From JAIYDQ01 sp034408855 (GTDB lineage: Bacteria; Planctomycetota; Planctomycetia; Pirellulales; Pirellulaceae), in the NCBI GenBank assembly GCA_034408855.1, contig JAWXCK010000067.1, positions 1 to 64,000 of the forward strand: 64,000 nucleotides of DNA, read 5' to 3'. This document shows positions 62,129 to 64,000 of the stretch, in pieces. How positions within the stretch are numbered: position 1 is the stretch's first letter; the number at the start of each line of letters is the position of its first letter. The translations under genes and the position numbers were made by a program. Below the pieces are notes generated by a model that made no database searches, was not told the origin of the DNA, and saw only the letters and a program-made list of their open reading frames with translations.

Positions 62129-64000
62129 TTAGCGTCGTTCCAATTTGTTCTTCAAAAGAATCTCGCGGATCAATGCGATTTTCTGATCGCGCAAATAGTG
62201 CTGTTCTGCAAAAACGTCGTTCAAAACGATGCGACCTTCCGGATCAAGCAAGAGGTAGCCTGGATATCCGACAATGCCAAGCTTGTAGAACTCTTTGCGA
62301 ATCTCTTGATCGACTCCATCGACGACGATTGGATATTCCATCTTATGCTGCGCGGCAAATTCTCGCACGTTGTCGACCGTCGAATTCCAAGCATGCACGC
62401 TCACGATCGCAAATTTATTCTTATCAAACAGATCATCGACGAGTTTGACTTGCGGCATCTCTGCCATACATGACCCGCAGCCGATAAACCAAAAATCCAA
62501 CAACCCATACTTTCCTCGAAATTCGGCAAGGCTCTTCGCATCCGAATTCAGCCAAACGCCATTGGAAAGATCTGGAGTACGCGAACCGATCGCACCGGCC
62601 GAATATCTCGCTCGCTCTTCTTCTCGATTTTTCGCTTCGATATCGGAATCGATCCAACTCTCTCGGCCAACCATAGTTTCCAAGACCCATTCGATCGGCT
62701 TTTCTTCGGTGTGAATTTGAATCGCGTCTAGATCTTGCGATCCTAGCAGATCGACTTCTACTGCCCCAGCCATCCGACCTAAGGGATCAAACGCAATCAA
62801 TTGAAAATCGAACTTAGGCTCATGAGAATCGCGCGACGAAGGAAGGCCTACTATTGTTAGATCGAAGCGTCCTTCCTGGTCGGTCATCGTTCGAGACACA
62901 CTTTGATTCGAGGGAGACCATGATTGAACCATGAATCGAGCAATTGGCCGATTATCCTTTCCAACTACGTGCCCTCGCAATCGAGGCAACTTGCGAAGTT
63001 CGATGTCGACGATTCCGGAGTTTTTTACCGACTCACCCAAAAAATGTTGGTGCAGATTTGGCATATAGTACCCCTCTTTTTCCGAGACGCCGATCCAGTT
63101 CTTGCCGTCGACGAAATCGATTTCATACCAGCCATCTTTGTCTGTGTATCCTCCGTGACCACAGCTTACTGAACTCTCCGATGGATGAAGGGTTACTGCT
63201 CCGGTCACCGCATCAACAACGAGGTTTTCGCAAGAGCTATAGACGTAAGCGTTCGAAACACCGACACCTTGCCCATCGACGATTCTTCCACGCGTCTTCC
63301 ATGTCGGGCGCACAACCATTTGAAACGATCGAAGCGTTGAATCTGTGAAATCGAGTAAAGCCGCCTCGTCTCGATTGTGTGCAATCAACGGTGGGGTAAA
63401 AACAACTGCTTCGCCTTCAAGAACGAGACTCGTGTAGTTGGAACTAGGAACGGTGAAGCCAACCGAACCAGAAGTTAGCTCAAATCCAGCTATCATCGTC
63501 TTCTGTACGCCTTCAATTTCGCCTTCACCCAAGAGATTTAATTCGATTTCAGTTTTGAGTGATAGTACCGGTTTACCGTAAGCATCGGCGAATCCAATTT
63601 CAATTTTTGTGCCGCCCTTGGCAAGCTGTATCACGCATAACTCGCCCGACGCTGCAATCAGGTCCGAAGCTTTGCCGATGAAAAAATCTGGATGAAACAA
63701 TCTGACATTGATTTTCGCATCTTTCGGCAAATTATCGCAACGAATGACGCCGTGAACATCACTACGTTGAATACGTTGCGTCCATGTACCGCGTTTGATT
63801 GAAGCATAACCAGTCTCTTCGCCGGTAGCTTGTGTAGCGCCCATCAAATATACGTCGACACCTTCAAGCGGGTTTCCAGTTTCATCCTTGACGCGAATGG
63901 TTGAATCGACAGGCCGATGAAGATGATGTTTCAGTCGACGTGCTTCACCCGGCGAGAGTTCGACGCTTTGCTCGGTAGTTACAAAATCTGGCTCTTCCGC
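62129..64000 (-). CDS. TlpA-like thioredoxin with carboxypeptidase-regulatory-like part (partial)
   Basis: 5'-partial: the minus-strand frame stays open through the window end, so the start lies outside. The visible 620 or so codons begin with beta-rich regions including STIRVKDETGNPLEGVDVY, typical carboxypeptidase-regulatory-like segments. The C-terminal 130 residues are a TlpA-type thioredoxin fold with active site GCGSC (LLDFWFIGCGSCMAEMPQV) and the cis-Pro GYPGYLLLD. Probably an exported membrane- or periplasm-located disulfide-handling or sensing protein, common in planctomycetes. Convergent with the remnant gene. Confidence 0.85.
   Translation of the reverse strand, partial: AEEPDFVTTEQSVELSPGEARRLKHHLHRPVDSTIRVKDETGNPLEGVDVYLMGATQATGEETGYASIKRGTWTQRIQRSDVHGVIRCDNLPKDAKINVRLFHPDFFIGKASDLIAASGELCVIQLAKGGTKIEIGFADAYGKPVLSLKTEIELNLLGEGEIEGVQKTMIAGFELTSGSVGFTVPSSNYTSLVLEGEAVVFTPPLIAHNRDEAALLDFTDSTLRSFQMVVRPTWKTRGRIVDGQGVGVSNAYVYSSCENLVVDAVTGAVTLHPSESSVSCGHGGYTDKDGWYEIDFVDGKNWIGVSEKEGYYMPNLHQHFLGESVKNSGIVDIELRKLPRLRGHVVGKDNRPIARFMVQSWSPSNQSVSRTMTDQEGRFDLTIVGLPSSRDSHEPKFDFQLIAFDPLGRMAGAVEVDLLGSQDLDAIQIHTEEKPIEWVLETMVGRESWIDSDIEAKNREEERARYSAGAIGSRTPDLSNGVWLNSDAKSLAEFRGKYGLLDFWFIGCGSCMAEMPQVKLVDDLFDKNKFAIVSVHAWNSTVDNVREFAAQHKMEYPIVVDGVDQEIRKEFYKLGIVGYPGYLLLDPEGRIVLNDVFAEQHYLRDQKIALIREILLKNKLERR

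Overview
The window looks like chromosomal DNA of a planctomycete, most likely Pirellulaceae or a close relative. This is inferred from gene content. There is a PVC-type dehydrogenase with HEAT repeats and a cytochrome c tail, an FG-GAP surface protein with a dockerin-like end, and an ECF sigma factor beside a serine/threonine kinase joined to a formylglycine-generating-enzyme-like (FGE) domain. Futalosine-route menaquinone genes and several protein families seen mainly in planctomycetes point the same way. No rRNA, tRNA, CRISPR array, prophage or insertion sequence was found. Most genes sit in short operons on the minus strand.

Layout. 0.4-4.6 kb: pyruvate dehydrogenase E1 and E2. 4.8-8.5 kb: menaquinone genes ubiE/menG-ubiX-ubiA-mqnE, the first three linked by ATGA stop/start overlaps. 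8.9-12.4 kb: ammonium transporter, PII protein and a nucleoside transporter, convergent with xylose isomerase. 13.9-18.2 kb: a TPR/O-GlcNAc-transferase-like protein, EpmA and an amidohydrolase. 18.2-24.5 kb: a seven-bladed FG-GAP protein, a planctomycete-type secreted protein behind a terminator-like leader, a PP2C phosphatase, a TIM-barrel protein and a very small kinase-like protein. 24.8-30.4 kb: an ECF sigma factor followed by the wreck of two tandem kinase/FGE genes, with a frameshift, a nonsense codon and an out-of-frame deletion junction. 30.5-37.6 kb: a large FAD/Fe-S oxidoreductase, a lipoprotein-like gene pair and a lipase-like lipoprotein. 37.8-40.5 kb: an rpe, histidine-phosphatase-like, accD, FHA run. 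41.0-43.2 kb: a long acyl carrier protein, a FabZ-like dehydratase and TruD. 43.3-53.3 kb: the PVC dehydrogenase, a small protein and a YhaN/YhaO-like SMC/nuclease pair. 53.4-56.3 kb: a Gfo/Idh/MocA oxidoreductase, a methyltransferase interrupted by one in-frame TGA, and a cupin regulator lacking its HTH. 56.4-61.1 kb: an RND efflux pump and its adaptor. 61.8-64.0 kb: a nucleotidyltransferase remnant and a TlpA-like protein running off the window.

How the parts fit. Central carbon flow (pyruvate to acetyl-CoA, AccD, ACP, dehydratase), quinone synthesis and ammonium uptake with PII control are ordinary core functions. The accessory character lies in surface and regulatory proteins (FG-GAP, PVC dehydrogenase, kinase/phosphatase/FHA) and in many palindromic elements lying between genes. 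One 57-bp element occurs twice and in both places supplies the stop codon of the adjacent gene. The strongest leads are that repeat, the collapsed kinase/FGE tandem, the apparently metal-site-deficient YhaO-like partner of YhaN, the histidine-phosphatase-like protein lacking its catalytic histidine, and the terminator-like hairpin in the leader of the secreted-protein gene.
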